The notes beneath the pieces were generated by a model. It had not been told where the DNA came from, did not search any database, and was given only the letters and a program-made list of their open reading frames with translations. The position numbers were made by a program, and so were the translations under genes. This document shows positions 12,701-23,585 of a DNA stretch of 64,000 bases, in pieces; the first letter of the stretch is position 1; the number at the start of each line of letters is the position of its first letter. The DNA is from Harmothoe impar. Lineage: Eukaryota; Annelida; Polychaeta; Phyllodocida; Polynoidae. The stretch spans positions 78,144,610 to 78,208,609 of the forward strand of contig OX381707.1 in NCBI GenBank assembly GCA_947462335.1, given 5' to 3'.

Positions 12701-15700
12701 TGGTGTACAATATCTCATATGCCAGTCGGGTGGCGTTTTACGTTAGTATTAATGGGCGTTGGCATTTGTTGCACCTTGCTCACCCTTGATCCTGTCATAT
12801 GCTGACAGCCTGCCCAGTGGGCACAATATTTAGTTCAATGTTGAATCAACATTCGGACAACATTGAATCAACAACCATCAGTCAATGTTTATTCAATGTT
12901 CTGTGACCACTGGGCTGCGGACGATTGTATGTACCAGCAGGTGACCAGCAATTAGTGCTGCGGCCAGTGTTGGCCAGGCTTGGCCAAAATCTGACACACA
13001 GTTCCTAGTCCTGCCACAGGTGGCCACCTGCCAGATATACAATCTATTAAAAAAAAAGTAGTTTTGAGCCCTCTTTAATACTGATTGGGAGGTCCAAGCA
13101 ATTCTGCCCTCACTTTTTCCTATGTGGTAGAGGTACGACTTTGGAAATGTGTATTATATTATAGGGTCTTGGCAAATTTTTGGGGGGCCCAATCATATTC
13201 AGGCCCCTTCCTCTGTGATTGGGATGAAGCTTTAAAATATGGATGAAAGTATCTTTGACAAAGTAATCTATGACACACTTGTGTGCCATCTGGTAAGAGG
13301 GTCTGAACCCGGCTAATTGGGAGGCCATAAATTAGGCATCACTGGTGCCTATGAAGAGCAGCGGAACCAGGCGCGGGACTAGCGTAGATTATGTCACTGC
13401 CGTGGGGTCAAACTAATGTACCAGTGAAGGAGAATGCAGTACGCGGTCGCTCTCACAGCTAAGTGGTCTTCCAGCCTAATTTTGTAGGTATAGGGGAAAT
13501 AATCAAAGATGTTATTGTGTCTTGGATGGTAGTGGAGCTAATGAGCCCATCTGTCCTTGAGTCAACCCAAGGTATGGTTAAATGATGAAGCTTTGAAATA
13601 TGGATGAACGTGTCCTTGACACTATTCATGGAAAAATGCCAACGTCCATTGGTACCATTTCTGACATATTTCTTTCTCATAAGTCAACATATACCTTAGA
13701 ATTGAAATGGAGGTACTGTAAACAAAATGCAAACGTAATATTGTGATTTCATTATAAGTATCAACCTCTTCTATTAATAAATATGATAATGAATATAACA
13801 ATATGATCAAGACCGTCAAAGATTTTGTATAGTCAGGCGTGCTGGTGGCAGAAGGGCAATGCACCCGAGCTAGTTTTTGGTGTAAACCAATTAGATCCAA
13901 TAAATATACTTTTAAAAAAAGGATTCAATGGAAACAAATATATCTGTAAGTACTTTTATGTTTTTGAGCTTACAGAATAAACTAATGTCAAATTGAAATT
14001 GAATTGATTGAATTGAGTAGACAGTGGTAGAGGTCACCAGCACCCACAAGTGAAATCCGAGTATAATTCTGTTTAAAACACCTTTTTTCTGACACCTGGT
14101 CAGAGATGGCACCCAGTCAGAGACGGCACCCGGTCAGAGACGGCACCCAATCAGAGACAAAAACATTGGCTAAAGGTCGTACGTGACACAGCCATACGCG
14201 AATTTGCGTATTAGGCCAAATATAAAAAAAGGTTTGTTTCAGGTAACATGGGGAGAAAGTCTAGGGTCGGTAGGTCGGATTCTTTTTTTATTTTTACTTT
14301 TTTTTGGGGTTTATTTTTTACAGCTCCTTTACATATCCTAAAATTGACCAAAAAAGTGCAAGGTCCTAAAATTGACACCACAAAAGTGTAAAAATATAAA
14401 AATGTCGGGCCAGATTTGATGGGCTCAGTCGGGTGACCTGACACAAACTTTTTTTTTGTTTGGCCTTAGCCGTAACTCCAACTGTGACAGATACTAAAGC
14501 CTAACAGGGAAATTGTCATATTGGTACAGTATTATAGTTAGGCCAAAGAAAAAAAAAGGTTGTGTTCAGGTAACATGGCCAAAAAAATAGGGTAGGTAGG
14601 TCGATTCTTTTTCTTTTTTTTACCAATTTTTAAAAAGTATTTTGAGACAAATTTCGTCCCATTTTCGTATAATTTTCGGGGAAAAAATGTCAGTAGAAAA
14701 TGTGTTTTTTGGTAGAAAAAACACAAAAATGCCTTAAAATTTTTTTTAAAATGTGGGTGGGGCCAAAAAAATAGGGTCGCTAGGGATACCTGAACACAAC
14801 TTTTTTTTTGGCCTTATAAAATCTCCTCTACTCTCCTGCATGTCTAAGCTGTACCTTGACATTCTCTTAATCCTATAAGCCGCCCTGGCGATCTGACATG
14901 CATATACTAGCCACGGCCTATATATACGTAAGGTTTTAGAGTGGTTGGCATTTGTGTTTATATTCTTATTTGAAGCCATGTAATGAAGGAAAGCATACCT
15001 TTTCTTAGCCCATTGAATACAGCCACATTGTATTCAATGGGGGGCATTGAATACAGTGCTTACAGTACTTAAGCATAGGAAATCTTTAGAATAGATCAAT
15101 AGAATAATGTTCACAATTATAATTCTCCACTGAGGTTTTTTTCATGAGGTTTCACCTCATGAAAAAACTCTCAATGGGGAAAAATATGAGTGCTCCTTTG
15201 CAGTTATTTCATGTCAAAATCCCACTTAATTGATCTAAAAAAGATAATTTATAGTGATTAAATCATCAGATTTAATGATTTAAAAAGCCGTGAAATATGG
15301 GAGACGGTTATTTGACAGGGGGTGTGAAATATATAGACAGAGGTCCACGATAATCTGTCTGAATGACGGGTTTCTCCGCAAGTGGTACCCTGGATCATAT
15401 CACATGAGGCATAGTGGATCTCTCTGTTTATTTCATGTAATTATGGATTAATTATATTAAAAAACAACATTTAAAGATTGGTTTCATAGCTATTTCAGTG
15501 AAATCATCCTGGAGAAACACCACATGGAGAATGAGCATCAGTTTCTTCACAAGGGTGTGGAGAATGGCTATTCTCGTATCTAAGCATAATAACTTTGTTT
15601 CTCCAGATGAAATAAATGGCCTTCCTTGGTGAAGCAATGGGACTACCATATTTAGCTTGAAATAAATGCATATGTAGTGATCCTGAATAAAAGTTATCTA

Positions 15701-18700
15701 ATGATATATATATATATATATATATCGGGGTTGAAATCTACAATTACATAATACTGTATTATAACCTCATGTGCTGTTACAACTTTCCTGTTAATTTGCT
15801 ATACTAGCTTTTCATGAACATACTGAATTGATTAATAAATCGCATACCTGATTAATGTAATCTACGTGTTTACACATGGGTTTGGAGTGTTGGTCCCCTG
15901 ACCAACCCATGAGGCCAAGATGGCGAAGCCATCAAGGCCTATTGGGTTGGTCAGGGGATCCAACACGACAAAGACATGTGTAAACATGGTTCTATCATTG
16001 TTTAATCAATTAAATAATAACATATACACATACCATCAGAGGAGAATCACATGGTGGTATATTAAAATGACCCTAAAATGGCATTCATGACCTTAATGAT
16101 GTCAGAGCATGGTGTTGGTCCTCTGACCAACACCATGAAGGTTGGTCCACTGTTTTCAATGGGAAGTGCACAGCTAACCATGATAGAACCGAATATAAGG
16201 CTTAAGGGTCTCTCACCAATCCGTATGTTGGTGGTCTGATGATAGCTATATTGTGAGCATAATTAGATGAGACTGTACAGAAACATCCTACAACAACATG
16301 ATAATACCGACTCTGTCATGTAATCTCATCTTTGAATCATGTGCTGTATTTTTGAAAATCATCAAGTGAAATAAAATACTTTATAAATTCAAAAAAAAAG
16401 AAGATATAAAAGAACAAGGTCAAAAACAGTTCGATCACAGAGTACAGGTTGCAATAAACAGTCTTTATTATGGAACGTAGGACAATCAAGCTTTCACTTC
16501 GGTACTCTCAGGGAGTCTGGACCCAATGTCAGCTAAATTGGCACAGTTTGCTGCCTAAGTGTGAGTACACTGTAAAAAGTTGGTTGCCATTTTTGTACGT
16601 GTACAGTAGATTCTACTGTAGTTGTACAGTTCATTGTAGATTCTACTGTACACCTACAGTAGATTCTACTGTGCACCTACACTAACCATTTACAGTGTAG
16701 TGTGGTGATGAACCTAACACTAACTAAGGGGTCCTCCTGCATGCAGGCATATATAGGCAGCCAGCCTGCCTGCGCACACACAGACCGGAAGCCTACAGAG
16801 ACCTCTGGCCATACCCCAAGACAGGGACAGGTGCTACCACCTGCCGCCGGACCGAAGGGTTCTGACAGAGTTTGCAGCATGACGTCCAACAGAACCCGCA
16901 AAATTATAATACCATAAGACCGGCCCCTACACATATGTATATCAAATTCTTTATTCTCCAATTATAGGATTGAGTCTGTGCTCTGCCTGTGGAGGTTCCT
17001 ATGCCTCACCCACGGGTAGTTTTACTTCACCCAACTATGGCGCAGGCAACTACCCCAACGACCTGGACTGCCTGTGGACGATTACCGCCCCCACCGCCTG
17101 TTTTGTAAAAATCACCTTCAGCGGCTTTGACGTAGAAGGCGGATATGATTGGGTTTACATATCTGACAACCATGGATCGAGGAGGTGAATATAATGTATG
17201 TAGTAGTTAAACTACATCCAGAGGGTTGCACATATTATATTGGCGACAGTCAAGGCTGATGACGAGCCACAGGCGAGTGTGTTCAGCCGTGACCAAGGCA
17301 ATATAATAGTGCAATCCTCTGGATGTTGTTTAACAAACTTATGCCACACAAGTGGTGAGTGTTTTTCTCACCTTTTGTACGTGATATACAGTCCGGTCAT
17401 TTCTTTTGTTCTTCTTGCCAAGTGTGGTATAATGAATATAATTTCATATCTGGGGAGGAGTATAGAGGGAATGAGGGCGAATGGAATATAGATAGGAAGT
17501 GACATATGTTATTTTTGAACATTCTGACTCATTATTAGAGAAATTAATTTTTGTCCCATACATTGAATATATTAATTAAAGTGGCATGGTCCGATTTTTT
17601 GCATATTTAAATTCTATTTAAAGTTGTTCAAAATGTCATTACAATATCATATTTGGAGGGTAGGGCACAATAAAATATCATTGATGGACAATAAGGGGCA
17701 ATTAAAAGGGTCCCATGAACACAGGTAGAGCATTTTTCAGTGCATTTCCAATGGGTGGACTTATAATATGCACTCTAAAAGTCTTAAATTGAGCATAAAA
17801 CTGATAACTAGTTGAAATGTAAGCTGAATTCCGGGGAATAAAGTTTAATAAAATAGGGAGGACAATTAGTATGACCATATTGAACATTCTGGTTCATTTT
17901 AAACAAATTAATTTTTGAGCCCTAATCATTGGACTATGCAGCTTTAACTTTAAAGCTGGGTCGTCAGGGAATAATACAGTCTATACAAAATGATTTTCGT
18001 CTTGCAGGACATTCGGTCCTGCAGATTTGTTATTCTGCAGGCCCGGCTAAATGTTTGCAGGCCCGGATACCCAGAGGAAATGATTGTATTAGGAAAAATT
18101 ATTATAAAGCTAGAAGTTACATAGGCATTGATCATGAATAGAGTTGACTTGTATATTCAAATCATTTTGATAATTACAATTCTCTAATTTTGCGTAACTT
18201 TCTACAAAATATCCAGGCTTTCTAGTTTACTCTCTAGAAACCTTAATAATGGTCCGATTCACAAGCCGTAAAAACTGGCATGTAGACAAGGATCATAGCC
18301 AGTCATTGGTGCCGGCAGACACAGACCTTCTGCCAGACAAGCAGGCTTTTAGCCGGCTATGGCCGGTGTCCGGCAGGTTTTCGTAAAGACTAGAATAAGT
18401 TCAGCATTTTCCATACATGGACTAAAATAACAGTTCCACCAGAAGGCAGCAGTGTTTAGACAGGGGACCATGAGCATTGTCCAGCTACAACATATTCACC
18501 CTATCTTGTGCCTGTAAGAGCTGAGCTCCCAGCCCTTAAGAGCCCTCTTGTGAATGAAAACTGAAGTATATCCAAAAGTGCTTTTGGCCTCACTTCAACC
18601 ATGACGGTCAAGCTTTAACTTTGCAGGTACACCGGCAGTGGTCCCTCAGATACTGTTATCAGACAGGGGGCCACCAGCGTCCGTATGACCTCCGACCCCT

Positions 18701-21700
18701 GGACAACCAAGGCTGGCTTCTCACTCAACTTTGGCATCCACTGTAAAGGTCGGTGTTGCTGCTATTGACTCATCCCTATATGGCACCATCGCATTAGGCT
18801 ATGGGGACCGCCATCTTAGCTCAGTCAGAGCAATGCATTGTGGCTAGGCCCCCGACTCCAGTGCAGTGCATCATGGGTGAATTTCTTATCAGCACCATTG
18901 TTCTAGGTGTGAGAGGAGGAGATTAGCCTGATAAGGAGATGCTGGTTTAGCCCCCTTTGGTCCCGTTATAGGGAGTGGTCTTTCTCTAACAACTTGGCGG
19001 GTGAGTCGTCGGGGGCAACTGGGTCCTGAAATTTTCCAGGGGCAGAGGGAAAAAAACCTTCTTTTGGCTATCAAATGACGGTATTTTGACATATAATCCT
19101 AAATTGAAGGTCTGATTTTGGGTCTTTGTTGGTCAGCATAAACTTTTTTTTAACTTTTTTTTTTGGGTAAATTTTTTTTTTTTTAAATCACAGCGGGCAG
19201 GGATAAAAAAAAGTTTGTTTTTTGTTGCAAAATGGCGAAAAATCCCGTTGGCGGATCCAAGTTATCAGAATAAAACGGCTTAATATATAGACAAAACTCC
19301 AAGCCATTGACATACACTCAACCTTCGGCATCATGTGATGTGACCCAGCTTCAACGCGTGATGTATGATGTGCATTTATGTTAATAAGTGGGGTTTTGTG
19401 TTTATTACATGGCCCTACTGTCTTTAAATGAAGAAAATCAACAAACTTGGAGGCCATGGAGTATGGCTACACTGTACTCCATGGGGACATGGAGTACGGA
19501 GCTCCCATAGACTTAGCATAAAGAGGGCCATACCACCATGTAATAAAACGGCTTAATACATACCCTGACCCTTTCAGTGAGGCAGATACAGGGTGGCGTT
19601 AACACGGGGAGCAGACTGCGGCTCATCACGGATCACAACACCGGGACCTGCGTCACCCTACAGCCGGTCTCCAGTGTCACCCTCCTCTCTGACATGCAGT
19701 TCCAGCCCCTCCTCAGCACACCACGGTCTGTTGGTTTGTTTTAAAGATGGATTAGGCCAAAAGAAAGGTTTGTTTCAGGATACCCGACCGACCCTATCAA
19801 AACAGGGCCGATCCTTCGTTTTTTATGCAATTTTGAAGACATTTTCACATTTTAAACCTGTTTTTAGTCAATTTTAAGGTGTTCAAAAAAGTTGGCTAGT
19901 ACATTCATGTTGAAAAAAACAATTAATAATTCCTCCCATGTTAACTGAAAAAAAAAGTTTTTTTTTGGCCGTAGTCGCTAAGGGAGTGGTCATTTTTTAA
20001 CAACAGGGGGGGGTCGGTGGATTTTCGCGCGAGCGGGTCAAAAATTTTTTGGTCCCCCCCGCGGAAGGGGTCACAAATTTTTCGGTCCCCCCCCATGGCA
20101 GGTTGAAAATGAGCGCGGCCGACCCCTTTGAGCTATAGTAACGCGCGGGCTTTTTCGCTAAAAAGGGATGTAATCTTTTTGGTCCCCCCTCAAGAGGGGT
20201 CCAAATTTTTTTGGTCCCCCCCCCAAATCCACCAACCCCCCCTGTTGTTAAAAAATGACCACTCCCTAATATAAGGTAGATTTTTAGACCAGGCACCAAA
20301 AGCATGATTAAAGCATATTTCCCCTTTGCATATGACCTAACCCACCTTTATTAACCCTCAAAATGCCTGCAGCTTCACCCTCCTCTCTGACATGCAGTTC
20401 CAGTCCCTCCTCAGCGCACCACGGTCTGTTCATTTGTTTTAAAGCTTGACCGTCATGGTTGAAGTGAGGCTAAAAGCACTTTTGGATATAGTTCAGTTTT
20501 GATTCACAAGAGGGCTGGGGGCTCAGCTCTTGCAGGCACAAGATAGGGTGAATATGTTGTAGCTGGACAATGTTCATGGTCCCCTGTTCAAACGCTGCTG
20601 CCCTCTGGTGGAACTGTTATTTCAGTTCATGTATGGAAAATGCTGAACTTATTCCCTGACGGCCCAGCTTTAAAGTGGCTAAATCTGATTTTTCAGTATA
20701 CTACATGTATTTACAGAATAGGGGTTAATTAAATGTCATCAATGGGCATAAATAGGTCAGAAAGGGATCCAATGTTGCCCAACCATGGGCAATAAAATCA
20801 AACATGAGCAAAATTGGAGGGAATTCAAGGAAAATGGAATAGCTAGGAAGTTAAGTATGTTTATTGTGAATATTCTGATTCATTTTTAGGGAAATACTTT
20901 TGTCCCACACATCGGATGCCTTAATGCATCGTGCTCTTGGTTATCATCCTGCAACAATGCATCCCTTGCGAGCAGCTGCATTTGCTGTAGTTTCACCGTT
21001 AAGGCGACCTGGTGTGGCCAGTGAGGAAACTACAGCAATACGATGCCCTGCACATACAATGTATGTGAAAGAATACGCGACCCGCGCAGGGTAGATGTGG
21101 ATGCATTACACCAACGTCTGAAAATCCCCAAACTGGAAGTGGCGTGTAAGAGGCAGCTGCTGTGCTACATGCACAAGGCATCCCAATTAGAAGACAACAT
21201 CCTACGACCACGTCGAGTCCTCCCAGTCCGTCGAGTGTCAAATCCAATTAGAAACATACAGTGAAAGCATATATCAAATTTCTAAAAGTATAATTTACAT
21301 TTCAATTACAATTAGAAACATACACTGAATAAAACTATTATCATACATGTGGGGGTAAAGATGTGGGGGGGGGGCATGTCACATGTCAATTTTAAAAAAT
21401 GGCCATGTCGCATGTCTATGTCGCTAAAAAATACTCATGTCCCATGTCGATTATAAGAGATGTCCATGTCTCCTGTCACTAACTTTTTTAAACCTCATAT
21501 ATATGATATTTGACACACCTAACTCAAATGATTAAATTTCTAAAAGTATAAATTACTTTTCACTTGTGCTTTGTAGTTTTGATGTGTACGTGAACCACGA
21601 CGAGGGCGTGATCAGCCTCCCTGATTGGCTGCTGGTGCACGTGACGCCCGGGGTGCTGGCTGACAGCAACAGCCATGAGTCAGCGTCACGCACGCTGACG

Positions 21701-21835
21701 CGCTGTCACAGCACGCTGTCACAAGCAGGATTAGAGCGGCTGAGCTGTACCTGTACTGGGGTGTGTACTATCACAGTCAGGTTCTCACAAAAGCTACCCC
21801 CAACCTTTAAACTGTGTGAGATCGCCCTGACATGA
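6675..21835 (+). CDS. Secreted CUB-domain protein, five exons
   Basis: Predicted join 6675-6726, 16968-17184, 18627-18748, 19578-19725, 21577-21835, giving about 265 aa. All introns are GT-AG, codon phases match at each junction, and the summed length is a multiple of three. Exon 1 encodes a start Met and a Leu-rich core, so with the first codons of exon 2 it makes a signal peptide cleaved near the CSA/CGG region. Exons 2 and 3 together make one CUB domain: CGGSY start, SPNYG, a calcium-CUB-like FDVEGGYDWVYI, then YTGSGPSD and a GFSLNF strand. Exons 4 and 5 encode a Cys-containing C-terminal part I do not recognise. It is likely an extracellular or secreted protein binding another protein or a glycan. 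The last exon could instead splice at 21781 (GT) into further exons. The start was chosen because the donor phase (one base, then GA TTG) fits exon 2 exactly. Confidence 0.62.
6756..7030. mobile_element. Partial copy of the CAGTCTATACG MITE family
   Basis: It contains the family's left arm (GTCTATACGAAAACCTGCC, then the GGACACCGGC stretch and TACGGCTTGTAAATC). The right end is lost or diverged. An isolated right end lies at about 8205-8280. Located in intron 1 of the CUB gene. Confidence 0.6.
8276..8575. repeat. Diverged inverted-repeat element around GTTATCCA motifs
   Basis: Several inverted copies of a GTGGATAACC / GGTTATCCA motif and related arms lie within about 300 bp (8303-8560), with no ORF. 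This is probably a decayed MITE. Upstream, about 7690-7765, there are poly-G runs; the rest of 7030-8276 shows nothing recognisable. Confidence 0.4.
8780..9002. mobile_element. MITE with TA target duplication and TIR CCGTAAATTCTCGCGTATA
   Basis: The left end CCGTAAATTCTCGCGTA and the right end TACGCGAGAATTTACGG are inverse, and both are flanked by TA. A TA duplication with a short TIR is typical of Tc1/mariner-type elements. Other copies or fragments: 9749-9850, 12500-12605, 14815-14940, 44894-45118, 45565-45786, 46962-47187, 51085-51160, 63205-63331 and 63929 to the window end. Confidence 0.8.
9082..9434. mobile_element. MITE with TIR CCCAGTCAGCATTG
   Basis: The 353-bp segment begins CCCAGTCAGCATTG and ends CAATGTTGACTGGG (one mismatch). 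The inverse similarity continues inward (GGGCTCC, AAAACACATGTG). No ORF. Lies in intron 1 of the CUB gene. Confidence 0.7.
10722..10856. repeat. 135-bp near-perfect palindrome
   Basis: GTAAAAATACAACTGGATGTAC at the left is mirrored at the right end. The arms of about 65 bp match except for a few bases around GGTGTCCGTATC and the centre. It would fold into a long hairpin. Probably a small fold-back element. Confidence 0.8.
11265..11680. mobile_element. Full-length copy of the CAGTCTATACG MITE family
   Basis: It begins CAGGCTATACGAAAACC and ends TTTTTGTATAGACTG. Internal hallmarks are the GACACCGGCTATAG arm, TACGGCTTGTAAATC, and a GGCCTGCAAACATTTAGCC segment. The same family lies at 17977-18392 (opposite orientation) and 50704-51045. 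Confidence 0.75.
12812..12915. mobile_element. 104-bp MITE with TIR GCCCAGTGG
   Basis: GCCCAGTGG and its inverse bound an AT-rich core rich in the motifs CAATGTTGAATCAACATT and ATTGAATCAACA. No coding potential. The remaining intronic DNA to 16567 holds a fold-back arm (14095-14193), a poly-T/A-rich repeat with TTTTTTGGCCTTA ends (about 14215-14815), an (AT)n run (15705-15725) and the hairpin at 15867-15986. Confidence 0.6.
15867..15986. repeat. Hairpin with TGTTTACACATG arms
   Basis: TGTTTACACATG at the left and CATGTGTAAACA at the right enclose a second nested pair (GTTGGTC / GACCAAC type). A related GACCAAC segment lies at about 16110-16150. No ORF. Confidence 0.55.
16568..16697. mobile_element. 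130-bp palindromic MITE, TIR CACTGTAAA
   Basis: The ends CACTGTAAA and TTTACAGTG enclose three copies of the perfect palindrome ACAGTAGATTCTACTGT or close variants. Sits 270 bp upstream of exon 2 of the CUB gene. Confidence 0.55.
16968..17184 (+). CDS. CUB gene exon 2 (first two-thirds of the CUB domain)
   Basis: Acceptor ATTATAG at 16961-16967, donor GTGAAT at 17185. The translation shows CGGSY, TGSFTSPNYG, a Cys before LWTI, and FDVEGGYDWVYISD. The last of these carries the acidic residues typical of calcium-binding CUB domains. Ends in phase 2 (AG), which exon 3 completes to AGG. Confidence 0.85.
17977..18392. mobile_element. CAGTCTATACG MITE family copy (inverted relative to 11265-11680)
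   Basis: Starts CAGTCTATACAAAA and ends GTTTTCGTAAAGACTAG. It contains the GGACATTCGGTCCTGCAG palindrome and the TACAAGCCGTAAAA-type segment (here CACAAGCCG). Lies in intron 2 of the CUB gene. Confidence 0.75.
18394..18616. repeat. Left copy of a 220-bp inverted repeat pair flanking CUB exons 3-4
   Basis: This segment is repeated in inverse orientation at 20439-20653 with only scattered differences. It ends ten bases before the acceptor of exon 3. It is probably a transposon-derived repeat. The segment has no ORF. Confidence 0.75.
18627..18748 (+). CDS. CUB gene exon 3 (end of the CUB domain)
   Basis: Acceptor TTTGCAG, donor GTCGGT. Encodes YTGSGPSDTVIRQGATSV, then TSDPW and a GFSLNFGIHC strand, which is the standard second half of a CUB domain. 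Too short to be listed by ORF length; found through the phase of exon 2. Confidence 0.8.
19578..19725 (+). CDS. CUB gene exon 4
   Basis: Acceptor CCTTTCAG, donor GTCTGT. The frame set by exon 3 is open throughout, and one Cys is present (TGTCVTLQP). A second, partial copy of its 3' end plus the donor lies at 20369-20443. No domain is recognised. Confidence 0.6.
19982..20266. mobile_element. Harbinger-like MITE, TIR GGGAGTGGTCATTTTTTAAC, TSD TAA
   Basis: GGGAGTGGTCATTTTTTAAC and its inverse end the element, and each end is flanked by TAA (19979-19981, 20267-20269). Inside are poly-G/poly-C runs and GCGCG motifs but no ORF. TWA target duplications with GGG ends are characteristic of the PIF/Harbinger superfamily. 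Further copies are at 40832-41117 (TAA), 41798-42063 (TTA), 44543-44765 (degenerate) and 63338-63581 (TAA). Confidence 0.8.
20369..20443 (+). pseudogene. Partial duplicate of the 3' end of CUB exon 4
   Basis: About 70 bp from TCACCCTCCTCTCTGACATG through the exon-4 donor and the first intronic bases (TTTGTTTTAAAG) repeat 19675-19744 with four or five differences. The 5' part of the exon is missing, and no acceptor precedes it. It is directly followed by the inverted repeat copy 20439-20653. Confidence 0.75.
20439..20653. repeat. Right (inverted) copy of the repeat at 18394-18616
   Basis: Reverse complement of 18394-18616, beginning TTAAAGCTTGACCGTCATGG. It abuts the partial exon-4 duplicate. 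Together the pair could form a 2-kb fold-back enclosing exons 3 and 4. Confidence 0.75.
21360..21490. repeat. Degenerate ATGTCGCATGTCGAT minisatellite
   Basis: Units containing CATGTCGCATGTCTATGTCGC and CATGTCCCATGTCGATT recur with a loose period. The same sequence family forms longer arrays at about 37078-37285 and 41335-41615, and degenerate pieces near 2345-2530. Confidence 0.6.
21577..21835 (+). CDS. CUB gene exon 5 (probable terminal exon)
   Basis: Acceptor GCTTTGTAG in phase with exon 4 (CG + T). The GC-rich, codon-like sequence encodes FDVYVNHDEG and a Cys-rich SCTCTGVC stretch, ending in TGA at 21833-21835. No clear AATAAA was found close behind it, so a further downstream exon cannot be excluded. 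Confidence 0.55.
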
Positions 21836-23022
21836 GGAGGAGCTCGACACAAATAAGGATTGTTCTTACTACCGATACGATACTATACGATAACTTTTAA
21901 AGCCACCGAAGGTGACAGGCATTCAAGACCCGGTAATAGTATTGAAAACTTACAAGTCTTTAGGTTGTCGCAATGACAACTTTACAATGTCACACACCTA
22001 GGCACAAGTTTGCACATAGTTGCCACCTGGTGTCAAAGTGATCAACTATTTTGATCATGAGACATTAGTGGTGACAGGATGCAGAGTTGTCTTCAATATC
22101 TTTTTCTGCCATTGCCTTCACCCACTGGCATGCAATCTATAACAAGCTATGCTACTTAAATCAACAAGAATACACCAAGACTATAAAAAGGGTGCCCTCC
22201 TGGAGGGGGAACTGATTAGAGACTACATTCATAGACCATTCTCTATAGGACTGCACTGCCACCTGCCATAATTTGTTATGACAACCTGGGTCGTCAATAT
22301 GACCAGTTTCAGCTTCCCTGGGTTTTCAATGTAAGTGTATTTTCGAAGATAATCTGACAATAATTACACTTATAAAACTTTTTTTAAATCCTAAAACATA
22401 TCTCGTTAAATAATGATCATGATTTGTAGTTTTGAGCGTTTGTCCTCCTTTTCAGCTTTACCCAGAAAAGTCAGAAACTGTGATGGAAATTGAAAAATGT
22501 ATTCAGATTAATGTAAAAGCTGATCTAAAAATGAACTAAGGATATTCTTGTGCCATTAATCGTTTATCCCTTTGAGAAATGTGCACATGGGTGGCCCGAG
22601 AAAATATGCAGAGCTTTTCTCCAGAGATTGTCTTCATTACACGCGGGATCAACTTTTCCCACGAGGCACACAAGACGTTTTCTCATGTAATATTCTAGGT
22701 TATTTCCCGTTATTCCTCAAGCAACAGTCGGGAAATACATTTCACCATTTGATATATCAATCTATACATGTTCCTAGAGACACTTTCTTGTCTCACTCCC
22801 GAGTCCTGCTTAACCCTTTAAGGACGGCATAATGTCTTAATGCATCATATCTTTGGTCGTCATGATGCATGAATGCAGCCCCGGCAAGTATCTTGCCAGA
22901 GGTGCATCCAAGCATCATACTGACCCTACGGGTTGAGACACTCTCGAAGGGTCGGCATTATGTACCAATGCAGCAGCGGCGAGTTACTCGCTGGGGCTGC
23001 ATTGTGCATTATGTCGACTAAT
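21836..23022. other. Intergenic DNA between the CUB gene and the LTR retrotransposon
   Basis: 21836-22810 is unique-looking, AT-rich DNA without a convincing ORF. 22811-23018 is a copy of the AAGGACGGCATAATG repeat family, with two inverted ATGCAGCC..GGC modules. The retrotransposon target site GTTA follows at 23023. Confidence 0.5.
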
Positions 23023-23026
23023 GTTA

Positions 23027-23573
23027 TGTAGTTGGTCTCTTACTACGTATGTAACACTTGAGTACAAAAACCAGACAAGGTAAATTAGACTTTAATATAC
23101 GGCGACTTTATTGTAAAGGTAACTCTTGTGTATTATAGTACAAGTATAACCAGCGGATATACAAGATCAGAACAGATATATAATACAGTGGGGCAACCCT
23201 ACAGCATAGAGTTAAGCCCGTGAGCACAGGGTGGTCATGTCACGACAGTCCCAAACCTGACTGACTTCCAATGGAGAAGTAGCCGTCTTATATACAGCGC
23301 TGCATAGCCACGTGACCGTACTAGCAGCGCCACCTGTTAGATTTAGTTATGTAAAATGCTTATGTAACAACTACCGACGGTAACCGAAGGTGGTACCGGT
23401 ACACTACCGTATAGATAACCGAACTAGAGGAGTCGGTGTATGTAACGAACCGACGACACTAGTTAGATGAATAAAACAGTTATTAAACACAATAGAACCG
23501 TGTTGTCTTACATCATACAACATACAATAGATATACAACAATAACAGTTAGACTTTATAGTCAACCCGTTACA
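23027..23573 (-). repeat. 3' LTR of the Gypsy element
   Basis: 547 bp, starting TGTAGTTGG and ending GTTACA on the + strand. On the element's strand it carries a TATA box TATATAAG (23287-23294) and a poly(A) signal AATAAA (23107-23112), so the R region lies between about 23262 and 23090. Confidence 0.97.
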
Positions 23574-23585
23574 CTACCCCCCTTT
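23574..23585 (-). promoter_or_regulatory. Polypurine tract
   Basis: On the element's strand AAAGGGGGGTAG abuts the 3' LTR, the expected site of plus-strand priming. Confidence 0.8.
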
